A stretch of 64,000 bases of DNA from Niabella sp. (lineage in GTDB: Bacteria; Bacteroidota; Bacteroidia; Chitinophagales; Chitinophagaceae). Below, one piece after another: positions 17,672 through 26,109 of the stretch. The stretch covers positions 1 through 64,000 of the forward strand of contig NZ_JASLGT010000005.1 in NCBI RefSeq assembly GCF_030150205.1, read 5' to 3'. The notes beneath the pieces were generated by a model. The model saw only the letters and a program-made list of their open reading frames with translations, was not told the origin of the DNA and did no database searches. Every line of letters begins with the position of its first letter. Position 1 is the first letter of the stretch. A program made the translations under genes and the position numbers.

Positions 17672-19420
17672 TTAGGCTTCTGTGGTTTGATAATTGTTCA
17701 TGCTTTGCTGGCTCTGTAAGATCTGGTTATATTCCGGGTTCGACCGCAATAATTCCTCATGGGTTCCTTTGGCAACCAGCTCGCCCTCCATCAATAAAAT
17801 GATTTGCTCGTAATCCCTTACAGGTTCCAGGTTCTGGGTAATGGACACAATGGTAATGCCGGGATAGTTTTCTGCCACATTTTTCCAGATCCGCTGTTCA
17901 GTGGTGCGGTCTACCCGTGCCGTAAACTCATCCAGGAGTAAAATTTTCGGACTACCGGCCAATGCCCGCGCCAGCATAATACGCTGCTTTTGCCCTCCGG
18001 ATAAACTGAGTCCCCGCTCAGATACTTCGGTATCCAATCCGTTGGGAAGGGATGCCACAAAATCCGAGAGTTCCGCCGTTTGCACGGCTTTTTGTAGTGC
18101 GGCTTCCGAAACGTCGGCATTGAAGGCAATATTCTCCCGGAGGCTCATGTTAAAGATGATCGCATCCTGGAATACCAGCCCTATCTGTCGCAGCAATACT
18201 TCCTGGTTATAGGTTTCTATGGGAATATTGTCATAATAAATGGTGCCATGCCGGGGTTTGATCAGCGTGGTTAATGCATAAAACAATTGCGTTTTGCCAG
18301 CTGCGGTAGGACCGATAACGGCGGTACGGGATCCTGCTTTTACTTGAAAAGAAACAGCATCCAGTGCCTTTTTTTCACCAAATGCTACGGTAAGCTCTTT
18401 TACTTCAATAGCCCCTTCCAGTTGTTTTTCAACATCGCCGCCCTCTTCTGTATCCGCGGCTGTAAGTACCTGGTGTATGCGGGCATAGGAGGCAGATGCT
18501 CTTGCAATCAGGTTGCTCATAAACCCAATCAATAAAATGGGAAAGATCAGGATCGCGATGTAGCTGTTAAAAGCCGCAAAGGCACCCATGGTCATTGATC
18601 CGGTAATGGCAAAACGGCCGCCAATTACTACTACCGCTAATACCGCAAGGTTGGCCGTAAACACAATAATGGGAATCAATGTGGCAAATAATTTAAGGAT
18701 GGACAGGCCCAGGTTCTTAGCTTCGCCGCTGGCATCCATAAATTTATTGTATTCCTGGAACTGGGCATTCAGCACCCGGATCAACGCCGCACCCAGTATG
18801 GATTCGTTAATGGTTTTATTCAGTTTATCGATCACCTCCTGAGAGCGTTTGAAAAGCGTTTTTACTTTTTTAAAAACAAGCATAAAAGCCAGCGCAATGA
18901 TCGGGATCACGCAGAGTACGATCAGGCCCAGCCGCCAGTTGATGCTGAGCAAAAGAACGGCGGTACCAACGATCAATACGATCGACGAAATAATATTAAC
19001 AATGGCCTGTGAAACAAAGGTCTTGACCGCATTTACATCAGAAGTGATATTGGTCAGCAATTTATCCGGGCTGGTTTCCTGGATAAACGCATGTGTTTGG
19101 CGGGAAATTTTGCCGGCCAGTTGCTCCCGCAGATCCCGGGCTACTTTTTCTGAAGCATAGGTTTGAACCAGGCTTTGGAGGTAGGTCAAGATCAGGATCA
19201 GCACTGACGCTCCCGTAAAATAGAGCACGAGCCGTTGCATCTGGAACCGGTTCTGAGAAAAATCATCAATAGCTGATTGAATCAGTTTGGGAATGACGAG
19301 GTTGAGGCCATTGCTAAATAAAGCCAGCAATAATAATATAATGATAAGCCCTTTATAAGGCTTTAACATGGCAAACATGTTGGGCTTTGCTGCTTTACGG
19401 GCGTTTGTTCTTTCCTGCAT
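17672..19420 (-). CDS. ABC exporter half-transporter, membrane plus ATPase (subunit with degenerate Walker A and H-loop)
   Basis: This 582-residue partner has six membrane helices (about 20-310) and an ATPase domain (about 330-570). Its signature is a canonical LSGGQKQ and Walker B keeps the Glu (ILLLDEF), but Walker A reads GPTAAGKT with Ala for the usual Gly, and the switch His position is Gln (IVSITQNLE). It is the first gene of the two-gene operon. The frame extends six codons upstream, but the ATG at 19420 is the natural start. Known heterodimeric exporters such as TM287/288 share the pattern of one degenerate site. Confidence 0.9.
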   Translation of the reverse strand: MQERTNARKAAKPNMFAMLKPYKGLIIILLLLALFSNGLNLVIPKLIQSAIDDFSQNRFQMQRLVLYFTGASVLILILTYLQSLVQTYASEKVARDLREQLAGKISRQTHAFIQETSPDKLLTNITSDVNAVKTFVSQAIVNIISSIVLIVGTAVLLLSINWRLGLIVLCVIPIIALAFMLVFKKVKTLFKRSQEVIDKLNKTINESILGAALIRVLNAQFQEYNKFMDASGEAKNLGLSILKLFATLIPIIVFTANLAVLAVVVIGGRFAITGSMTMGAFAAFNSYIAILIFPILLIGFMSNLIARASASYARIHQVLTAADTEEGGDVEKQLEGAIEVKELTVAFGEKKALDAVSFQVKAGSRTAVIGPTAAGKTQLFYALTTLIKPRHGTIYYDNIPIETYNQEVLLRQIGLVFQDAIIFNMSLRENIAFNADVSEAALQKAVQTAELSDFVASLPNGLDTEVSERGLSLSGGQKQRIMLARALAGSPKILLLDEFTARVDRTTEQRIWKNVAENYPGITIVSITQNLEPVRDYEQIILLMEGELVAKGTHEELLRSNPEYNQILQSQQSMNNYQTTEA

Positions 19421-19775
19421 GATATGTTTTATACACAATGAATGGCTGTTGCCGGACTGGGGCCATTTGCTATTGGTGACGTACGATGTGCCGTTTTACT
19501 TTAATTTGTTTAAAAAGAAATAGCGTACGTACCCACACAGGGGTCTGCCCGGACTGCGAAATTAGAGATAATGCTACAGAAACGCTGAAACACAGAAGAT
19601 CTTTTCCGCGGTATCTAACAGCGGATCGGATCTTCCGTTATTATTGGAATGTTTCCGTTGCCGGGAGCCGTTACAGATACGGATGAACAGATTTTCCTTT
19701 ACAGGAACCCGTTCCGGAAGAGAACGCGTTGCACATTTAAGCGTTGCCTTCCTGCACAAAATGAGACTATAGGGA
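19421..19775. other. Intergenic region with promoter of the ABC exporter
   Basis: About 355 bases between the ABC-2 permease stop and the exporter start. Two copies of a CGTACG core (around 19480 and 19526) flank an AT-rich stretch at about 19495-19525 and could mark an operator for the minus-strand exporter operon. The rest holds no convincing frame and a few short repeats of the ACAGAAACGCTGAAACACAG kind seen in other gaps. Confidence 0.35.
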
Positions 19776-20810
19776 TCAGTTCCGTATTTCTCTTCTCATA
19801 AAGCGATAATAAGCGAAGGCAAAACATAATAACGTAGCAGCCAGCAAACCACATAGCTGGGGCCATACAATCAAGATACTCTCCCGGAGTGAAAGGGGGG
19901 TAGGAATGGCACCTGCCATCTGCTCCATCGATAATGGTCCCAGGCTTCTTACCGAAGGCATTAATAAGGTGGTGGTGCCATCTGCGTAAAGCTGACTGGG
20001 TGCCAGCTGAAGGAACGTAGTGATCGTGCTGTTATAGCCCGCTACCTGATCTGGTGACAGCAGGGCCGGGTCGGGTAAAAATGCTTTGATCACCAGGCTC
20101 ATCACCATCTGGTAAAAAATGGTAAAAAACAACCAGATTCCAATAGCCGTTAATGCAGATGTGGCGGCCTGTTTAAAAATGACTGAAAGTAAGATGGAAA
20201 GATTGAGCCAGAAACCCACATACACAATGGTAAGCACAAGAAAGCAGAGAATACGCAAAAACTCCTGCGGTTCCATATGTACACCGGTAATGATCAATCC
20301 GCCGCCAATCATCAGTAAGCCCAGGGATAAAAAGAGCGCACTGATCACAATAAGGGCGCCGGTAAACTTGGCCAGCAGCAGGTTATCCCGGTACACCGGT
20401 TGTGCCAGGAGGCGGATCAGGGTACCGTTGTTCTGTTCCGAATTAATGGCATCGAATCCCAGGCCAATGCCCAGCAGCGGCCCCAGGAAGCCTATAAAGA
20501 TGTGAAAGGGCGGCAGGCTGTTGTCGGTAATTGTGAGCAGTTTCAGGTATAAGAATAAGCGGTCCGGATCCTCCACATTTGCCACCGCTTTGGAAATATT
20601 GGATAGCGACACATACATGGAGCCTAAAAAGGTCAGCAACATGATGGCCAGTAATATGATGAACCGCCAGCTGCGGATATGGTCGGCTACCTCTTTCCGG
20701 AGCATTACCGAAAAAGGCGGGTCGCCCGGCTGCTTTTTCCGGCTATTTACGTTTTCTGAAAAAAGACCTTTGAAATAAACCGCTGGATTTTTCACTGGAA
20801 CTGTTTTCAT
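19776..20810 (-). CDS. ABC-2 type transporter permease
   Basis: A 344-residue integral membrane protein with six hydrophobic helices. The first follows KEVADHIRSWRF; a loop with DAINSEQNNGTLIRLLAQPVYRD is the typical coupling segment of NosY-like ABC-2 permeases (SxExxxGTLxxLLxxP). It pairs with the ATPase gene just upstream and the NEW3 protein before that. The chosen ATG at 20810 makes its gene overlap the ATPase gene by 68 bases; an alternative ATG at 20705 (MLRKEVADH) removes the overlap. Substrate unknown. Confidence 0.85.
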   Translation of the reverse strand: MKTVPVKNPAVYFKGLFSENVNSRKKQPGDPPFSVMLRKEVADHIRSWRFIILLAIMLLTFLGSMYVSLSNISKAVANVEDPDRLFLYLKLLTITDNSLPPFHIFIGFLGPLLGIGLGFDAINSEQNNGTLIRLLAQPVYRDNLLLAKFTGALIVISALFLSLGLLMIGGGLIITGVHMEPQEFLRILCFLVLTIVYVGFWLNLSILLSVIFKQAATSALTAIGIWLFFTIFYQMVMSLVIKAFLPDPALLSPDQVAGYNSTITTFLQLAPSQLYADGTTTLLMPSVRSLGPLSMEQMAGAIPTPLSLRESILIVWPQLCGLLAATLLCFAFAYYRFMRREIRN

Positions 20811-21750
20811 TTAAATTGGTTTCAAAATAACGTTCATAAATTTCATCTAACCCGTAAACGCGTTGCTGCACTCCTGTAATGTCCACCCCTTGCTGAACAA
20901 GCGTACGTACCAGTTGTGGGGTAATATCGGCGTTACCGGATACCTGCAGCAAATGATCTGTTACAATAACCTTCCTCACTGAATCCAATGTTAACAGATC
21001 GGCCTTCAGTGTTTCCGGTATCGCATTTTTAACCGCTATTTCCACTGTAAACGGCTCACTGGAAAACAGGTTACCGGCAAGTGTGTCAATAGCTCCTTCG
21101 GCTAGTAGCTTTCCGCCCACAAAAATTCCCACCCGGTCGCAGACCTGCTGCACCTGGTGCAGGTGATGGGATGAAAGCAGTACGGTAAGCCCCTGTTGCC
21201 GGCTTAATTGTTTTATAAGTGTAAGGAAATCTTTTACCCCACTGGGATCAATGCCAAGAGTGGGTTCGTCCAGGATGATCACTTCCGGTTGTTTAATCAG
21301 TACATCCGCCAGGCCCAGCCGTTGTTTCATTCCCCGGGAAAACGTAGATGCCCGTTTGTTTATCGCTCCGGAGAGCCCCACTTCTTCCAGTGTATCCAGG
21401 GCGCGCTCTTTTACCTCGTTTTCCGGTATGCCATTCAGCCGACCGATATATACCAGGTTCTCCAATGCCGTCATGTTGTTATAAAACCCCACATTGTCCG
21501 GCATATATCCCACTTTGCGTTTTACCGGTATCGGATCTCTTGTAGCATTAAAGCCACAAACCGTTGCGGTACCGGAAGTGGGTTCTGTAAGACCCAGCAT
21601 CATTAATATGGTGGTAGATTTGCCGGCACCATTAGGACCCAGCAATCCGAAAATTTCCCCTTTATAAATGGTCAGGTCCAGGTTGTCGACAGCCCGAAGC
21701 GAGCGGTAACATTTTGTTAACCCCTCCAGTTCAATGATCGGAGTTTCCAT
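20743..21750 (-). CDS. ABC transporter ATP-binding protein (CcmA/NosF-like)
   Basis: The 335-residue ATPase has Walker A GLLGPNGAGKSTT at about 34-46, the signature FSRGMKQRLGLA at about 137-148, Walker B VIILDEPTLGIDP at about 157-169 and the switch His in LSSHHLHQVQ. The C-terminal 100 residues form the usual extension of ABC-2 ATPases plus a Ser/Lys-rich tail. It starts two bases after the NEW3 gene stop, so the three genes form one operon (NEW3, ATPase, permease). Confidence 0.9.
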   Translation of the reverse strand: METPIIELEGLTKCYRSLRAVDNLDLTIYKGEIFGLLGPNGAGKSTTILMMLGLTEPTSGTATVCGFNATRDPIPVKRKVGYMPDNVGFYNNMTALENLVYIGRLNGIPENEVKERALDTLEEVGLSGAINKRASTFSRGMKQRLGLADVLIKQPEVIILDEPTLGIDPSGVKDFLTLIKQLSRQQGLTVLLSSHHLHQVQQVCDRVGIFVGGKLLAEGAIDTLAGNLFSSEPFTVEIAVKNAIPETLKADLLTLDSVRKVIVTDHLLQVSGNADITPQLVRTLVQQGVDITGVQQRVYGLDEIYERYFETNLNENSSSEKSSGLFQRSFFRKRK

Positions 21751-21752
21751 AT

Positions 21753-22604
21753 TTATCTTCTTCCATATTTGCGGATCAGATAATAGATGATTGCTACAGC
21801 CAGCAGTATGACCAGCAGCCCGATCCAGCCGGAGAGGAACGATGTTTTTACTGTTATGCGGAAGGCCGCGCTGGCATTGGCATTCGGATTCTTTATACTA
21901 AAGTTGGATACATAATCACCGGCGATGGTTTTACCCGGAACTTTAAGTGTTGCTATTACATCGATGGTTTTTCCGGGTTCCAGCCGGCTGATCTTCGATG
22001 GCTCAAAAGATGCCTCCCACTGTGATGGCGCCTGTGCCGAAAGATCCAGGTTGTCCAGGGCGATGGTACCGGTATTTCGCGCTACCAGGTGCAGCTGCAG
22101 GGAGGAGCCCTCGGTAACTTCATCGCTTAGCCTTCCGGTGGGCGTTGTCAGTTCCAGCGCATACGAACCTTTTACCACCGCTTCAATAGTTAATGCGGCC
22201 GTGTCTGTGCCGGTGATGGCCTTTAAAGGAATGCTGTACTTTCCGGGTTTAGCTACGGGAGAGGGAACCACTTCGATGGAGATGTCCTGCGTCCGGTTCG
22301 AATCTAACCGGAAGGATGCCACCTGGCTTCCCTCTACTTTAAATGCCACACTCCACCCAATGGGCGCCTCCGATTTCAACTCATAGATTTTAGCCTGTTG
22401 CGCCGTATTGTGCAAACTTGCATTATACCGGAATGTTTCATTAACGGCCGCTTCCAGGTTCATCAGGCGCGCAGTAAATGCGGAACCCGGCGATTGGGAA
22501 AATGAAAACCCGGGATGAAAAACAATTGCTGATAAAAACAGCAGGCAGCGGAATACTTTTCTTCTTCCGCTCCGTAACGAAATTGAACTTTGTTGTGCTA
22601 ACAT
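21753..22604 (-). CDS. NEW3 domain membrane-anchored protein
   Basis: The 283-residue protein has an N-terminal signal sequence (FRCLLFLSAIVFHPGFSFSQ), two immunoglobulin-like NEW3 repeats (about 50-150 and 150-250; AKPGKYSIPLKA and TIAGDYVSNFSI are the paired landmarks) and one C-terminal transmembrane helix (WIGLLVILLAVAIIYYLI) followed by a short basic tail. It is therefore an exported domain anchored in the membrane. As first gene of an operon with an ABC-2 transporter it is probably its exported partner, for example in cell-envelope carbohydrate or antibiotic response; that role is inferred from position only. Confidence 0.8.
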   Translation of the reverse strand: MLAQQSSISLRSGRRKVFRCLLFLSAIVFHPGFSFSQSPGSAFTARLMNLEAAVNETFRYNASLHNTAQQAKIYELKSEAPIGWSVAFKVEGSQVASFRLDSNRTQDISIEVVPSPVAKPGKYSIPLKAITGTDTAALTIEAVVKGSYALELTTPTGRLSDEVTEGSSLQLHLVARNTGTIALDNLDLSAQAPSQWEASFEPSKISRLEPGKTIDVIATLKVPGKTIAGDYVSNFSIKNPNANASAAFRITVKTSFLSGWIGLLVILLAVAIIYYLIRKYGRR

Positions 22605-22858
22605 GACATTAATAAATAATCAAATTCATTAATAAAATAATAGCGCCTCAAATATGGGATTACCTTTTTGAGTGCAAACGTTGATTGTTCTTGAATAAAA
22701 GGTGCGCTAATTTATAAAAAGATTTTTTTCAACAAAAAAAATTATATGAGCGGTTGCTCAGCAATTATGACCGGTTTTTTTTCTTTACTGAACCAGGTTT
22801 GGCCGGGAAGGGCAACGGTCATTTTGGTATACCTGGTAACCCGGGTTTTTACGAAGGG

Positions 22859-23218
22859 TTATTGTGTTAGTTTTTCAAGTGCATGATCAATACTGCCGGT
22901 AAAGTATACCTGCCGCCCGGCATTGCTTTCGCGGATAAAATCGCGTAAACTTTTTGAAGTAATACCGGTCCAGTCACCAATAATGGCAACCCGCATCCGA
23001 TAGTTGACAAATTTTTGTAAAATTTCACCAGCAAGCTGCGTACTGAGGTCGAAGAATGCCGGTGTTATATTACGCGCATGCAGTATAACAAGGTCATATC
23101 CCTGGTAATAACTATTTCCAATAAGATCCATTCCGTCTTCGATCCCTTTAAGATATATTGCTTCCCCTTTTATTTCGGCAACTGTCTGATGATTGCTCGT
23201 GTGCGTTATAATTTCCAT
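22859..23218 (-). CDS. DUF4180 protein
   Basis: A 119-residue soluble protein that starts MEIITHTSNHQTVAEI and contains the typical DUF4180 landmarks YYQGYDLVILHARNITPAFFDL and GEILQKFVNYRMRVAIIGDW, ending in a SLRDFIRESN helix. The family is found in many bacteria and has an unknown function. The frame could start four codons earlier (MSFY), but the ATG at 23218 gives the usual family start. The next gene on the same strand upstream ends 35 bases away, so it may be co-transcribed with the EamA transporter. The 254 bases between its stop and the NEW3 start hold no gene. Confidence 0.75.
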   Translation of the reverse strand: MEIITHTSNHQTVAEIKGEAIYLKGIEDGMDLIGNSYYQGYDLVILHARNITPAFFDLSTQLAGEILQKFVNYRMRVAIIGDWTGITSKSLRDFIRESNAGRQVYFTGSIDHALEKLTQ

Positions 23219-23253
23219 ATAGAATGACAACGATATTATTTATAATGCTGCAC

Positions 23254-24171
23254 TCAATGCTTATCTGTCCTGCGTCTGTCGAACTGGCTAAGGGCCAGGC
23301 CCGCCAGTACCATTAACACGCCGGCGATGGTATAAATGCTTACAGGATCGTGTACCCAAAGCGCTGCGATGATAATGCCGAATACCGGGCAGATAAATAG
23401 CCACATACCTGCTTTTACGGCGTCCTGCTTCAGCAGGCGGAGCCAGAGTGCAACAGCACCGATTGAAACGGGTATGGCCAGCCAAAGGGTACCTCCCCAA
23501 AATGCCGGTGTATAGTGATTGGCGGACCCTTTATAGGTAAATAAGGCAACTGGAAGCATCAGCAGACCACCAAAAAAAGTTTGCCAGCCATTGATCACAA
23601 ATAAGTGCATTTGTCCCCAGCTCCTGGATGAAAAATAAATGGTACCGATGGAGTAAGAAAGCATGCTGGCCAACAACAAAATCAGGCCTAATGGGGTAAC
23701 CGATGCCCCGCCTAATAAGGGCCAGGCCACTACAAAGATGCCCAGCAGGCAGATGCATATGGCCAGCAGAATGCGAAGCGGCAAGGGTTTTTTTAAAAAG
23801 AAAACGGAAATGAAACTGATAAATACGGGGCTAACTGCCACCGTTAATGCGCCGATACTGGCGGTTACCTGCTGCATGGCGATCACATATAAACCCAGGT
23901 AAATAGTGATATTCAGCATGCCGTAAATAATCAATGGTTTCCATTCTTTTTTCCGGGGCAGCGGTTTGCGAAGTACCAGGTGTGCAATCATCAGCATGAT
24001 TAGTGATGCTACGCCAAAACGCATCACGGCAATTACCAATGGTTGCGAAACGGTTAGCGCTATCTTGGTTGCAGTAGACGCGGATGACCATAATACGGCA
24101 AATACCAATCCTGTCAGAATCCACTTTAACCCGGTATGTTTTTTTTGTGTATGCACGAAAGAATCCGGCAA
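23254..24171 (-). CDS. EamA/DMT family transporter
   Basis: The 305-residue protein has ten transmembrane helices arranged as two EamA repeats (about 12-145 and 155-295). Landmarks are SSASTATKIAL, RFGVASLIML and GALTVAVSPVF in the first half and YSIGTIYFSS and PVFGIIIAALWVHDPVS in the second. Proteins of this family export amino acids, purines or other metabolites; RhaT and YddG are better studied relatives. The substrate here cannot be told. Weak spacing (35 bases) links it to the DUF4180 gene downstream. Confidence 0.85.
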   Translation of the reverse strand: MPDSFVHTQKKHTGLKWILTGLVFAVLWSSASTATKIALTVSQPLVIAVMRFGVASLIMLMIAHLVLRKPLPRKKEWKPLIIYGMLNITIYLGLYVIAMQQVTASIGALTVAVSPVFISFISVFFLKKPLPLRILLAICICLLGIFVVAWPLLGGASVTPLGLILLLASMLSYSIGTIYFSSRSWGQMHLFVINGWQTFFGGLLMLPVALFTYKGSANHYTPAFWGGTLWLAIPVSIGAVALWLRLLKQDAVKAGMWLFICPVFGIIIAALWVHDPVSIYTIAGVLMVLAGLALSQFDRRRTDKH

Positions 24172-24235
24172 AAATACGGTGTTGTTGGGGAATAATGATC
24201 ATACAGCAGGCGATAGATATATGGTATCCCAAAAC

Positions 24236-24272
24236 GAAAGAACCGCTCCTTTTGGCTGGAAGCGGTTCCTTC
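24236..24272 (-). terminator. Rho-independent terminator after the Rpn gene
   Basis: GAACCGCT at 24240-24247 pairs with AGCGGTTC at 24261-24268, with further partial pairing outside, 20 bases downstream of the Rpn stop on the minus strand. The transcript then continues TTTCGTTTT. It separates the Rpn gene from the EamA gene. Confidence 0.65.
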
Positions 24273-24291
24273 AATTGTTATTTAAGATATC

Positions 24292-25203
24292 TTACTTTTT
24301 CTTCAAAGAGGCCCGGACCTTTTTTACAAAATCAAGGGAAACCTCAGCGGCGTTCACAGCCTGTTCATTTGTAAAACCAAATTTGGTAATTAAGTTGGCA
24401 ACAACTTCAGCCTTCCCTTTTGCTTTGCCCAGAACTTCTCCTTCTGCTATACCCTTTTCCTCCGCAGTTTTTAATACGGAATATTCAGTCCATTTGTCCA
24501 ATACGTCTTTTTGATATAACATATACTCCTCCTTTTTTAAGTTGGAAACCTCCGCAAGTTTAAACAGCTTTTGAAATGTCGCTTTATGCAAATTTACCGG
24601 AATTTTCTCCAATTTCGCCATATTGCGCAGTACGTACAGCCAGCGTTTTAGATCGGTGTTCAGATCGTTTTCCCGCAGGTTAAAATTGGGAAGCTCTAAA
24701 AATATCAATCCCAGTTTGTTATAAAATATATTACCGGTTTCTTCTTCTGTCGGCCGTACATAGTGCAGGTATTTACCAGGTGATGTATGATCAAAATTAA
24801 AATCCATAATGCCTACAAAGAACACTTCCTTTAATTCAAAATCCCAATGTTTATTTCCTTTTGGTCCCTGTTCCTGTAGTCTGCAGGCTGTATAAAAGAG
24901 GGCCCGGTCGGTAAAAAATTTTTGCCCGGCACGTTGTACTTCTATGATAAAGGTTTCTCCATCGGGTCCTGTGCAGGTAAGATCAAAAATGGTTTTACGG
25001 TGATGCCTGGCCGGGCCATTATTTTCCTGTGGGTTATATACCATGGCACAGATTTTTTTGCGGCCCTGGAATAAGGCGTTCAGGAAGGCGATCAGCAGGT
25101 CTTTATGTGACTCAGAAGCAAATATCCGTTTAAACCCAAAATCAGTTAGCGGGTCGATGTACCTGCCCAGTGGTACAATCACCGTGTTTTTCATAGCAGC
25201 CAT
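24292..25203 (-). CDS. Rpn family recombination-promoting nuclease / PD-(D/E)XK transposase-like protein
   Basis: A 303-residue protein starting with the family signature YIDPLTDFGFKRIFAS and followed by LLIAFLNALF. The nuclease core is TIFDLTC ... ETFIIEVQRAG (Asp and the E-x-Q that replaces E-x-K in this PDDEXK_2 family). The C-terminal part is helical and charged, with an EKGIAEGEVLGKAKGKAE segment at about residue 247-265. Rpn proteins cut DNA and promote RecA-independent recombination in E. coli. This gene is intact and has its own terminator. It is divergent from the acetyltransferase gene at 25309. Confidence 0.85.
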   Translation of the reverse strand: MAAMKNTVIVPLGRYIDPLTDFGFKRIFASESHKDLLIAFLNALFQGRKKICAMVYNPQENNGPARHHRKTIFDLTCTGPDGETFIIEVQRAGQKFFTDRALFYTACRLQEQGPKGNKHWDFELKEVFFVGIMDFNFDHTSPGKYLHYVRPTEEETGNIFYNKLGLIFLELPNFNLRENDLNTDLKRWLYVLRNMAKLEKIPVNLHKATFQKLFKLAEVSNLKKEEYMLYQKDVLDKWTEYSVLKTAEEKGIAEGEVLGKAKGKAEVVANLITKFGFTNEQAVNAAEVSLDFVKKVRASLKKK

Positions 25204-25308
25204 AATTAAAGATACGATTTCTTTAAAACATCGCTCATACCCGGTTGCCAGGTGTTTGTTGCCCTTTTCCCGATTTACTATATTTACGGTATACTAATAT
25301 TACCTTCA

Positions 25309-25869
25309 ATGATCACCGAAAAAGAAAAAATGCTTTCAGGAGTACTGTATACTCCGGCAGATCCCGAACTGCGGGCCATGAGCGACCAGGCACACCGTCT
25401 TTGCCAGGAATACAACCAATGTAATGCCCTGGAATATGAAGCGAAGGCTTCTATTTTAAAAAAACTGATACCGAACCAGGGAAAAGGTCTTTATATTGAG
25501 GGCCCTTTTTTTTGTGATTATGGAGTAAACATAACGATTGGCGATAATGTGTTTTTTAACTTTAACTGCACCATCCTGGATACGATGCCGGTTATCATTG
25601 GCCATCACTGTATGTTTGGACCCGGCGTGCAGATCTATACGCCACTGCATCCTATGAATGTGGCCGAACGGGATACCGGCCTGGAATATGCAAAGGAAGT
25701 GGTGATCGGAAACAGCGTTTGGGTAGGAGGCAATGTTACCATACTGCCCGGTGTGCATATTGGGGATGGCTGTGTGATAGGGGCGGGTAGTGTTGTAACA
25801 AGGGATGTGCCCGCGAATAGCTTTGCAGCGGGCAACCCCGCGTGGGTCATCAAACCCATTCAGCAATAG
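25309..25869 (+). CDS. Sugar O-acetyltransferase, maltose acetyltransferase (Maa/LacA) type
   Basis: The 186-residue protein has an N-terminal Mac domain (MLSGVLYTPADPELRAMSDQAHRLC) and a left-handed beta-helix with hexapeptide repeats (IGDNVFFNFNC, IGHHCMFGPGV, IGNSVWVGGNV, IGDGCVIGAGS). It ends in the family finish AAGNPAWVIK. These enzymes acetylate the 6-hydroxyl of sugars or maltose from acetyl-CoA; His in TPLHPM is the likely catalytic base. The frame is open upstream to 25252, but the ATG at 25309 gives MITEKEKMLSG, the family start. It lies upstream of the Pls/PosA gene on the same strand; a functional link is unproven. Confidence 0.85.
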   Translation: MITEKEKMLSGVLYTPADPELRAMSDQAHRLCQEYNQCNALEYEAKASILKKLIPNQGKGLYIEGPFFCDYGVNITIGDNVFFNFNCTILDTMPVIIGHHCMFGPGVQIYTPLHPMNVAERDTGLEYAKEVVIGNSVWVGGNVTILPGVHIGDGCVIGAGSVVTRDVPANSFAAGNPAWVIKPIQQ

Positions 25870-26109
25870 CAACAGCATTGCCACCGGCTGTTTTTGAATA
25901 AGGCATCCAATGAGGAAAAGGCGCTGTACTTTAAAGCCTTCATCAACTTGTCTTTAGCTTTTAGCGCGGCATACGGGCAACGAATAACCGGGGAAATGCG
26001 TCTGCTTCCTCCGGGGATAAATAAAAAGATGCTCCTGGGCGTAAATAGTTATGTTTGTTCCAGTAACAGGCAAGCGTTTGCGTATAATCCGTTAAATAGT
26101 TCGTCCGCT

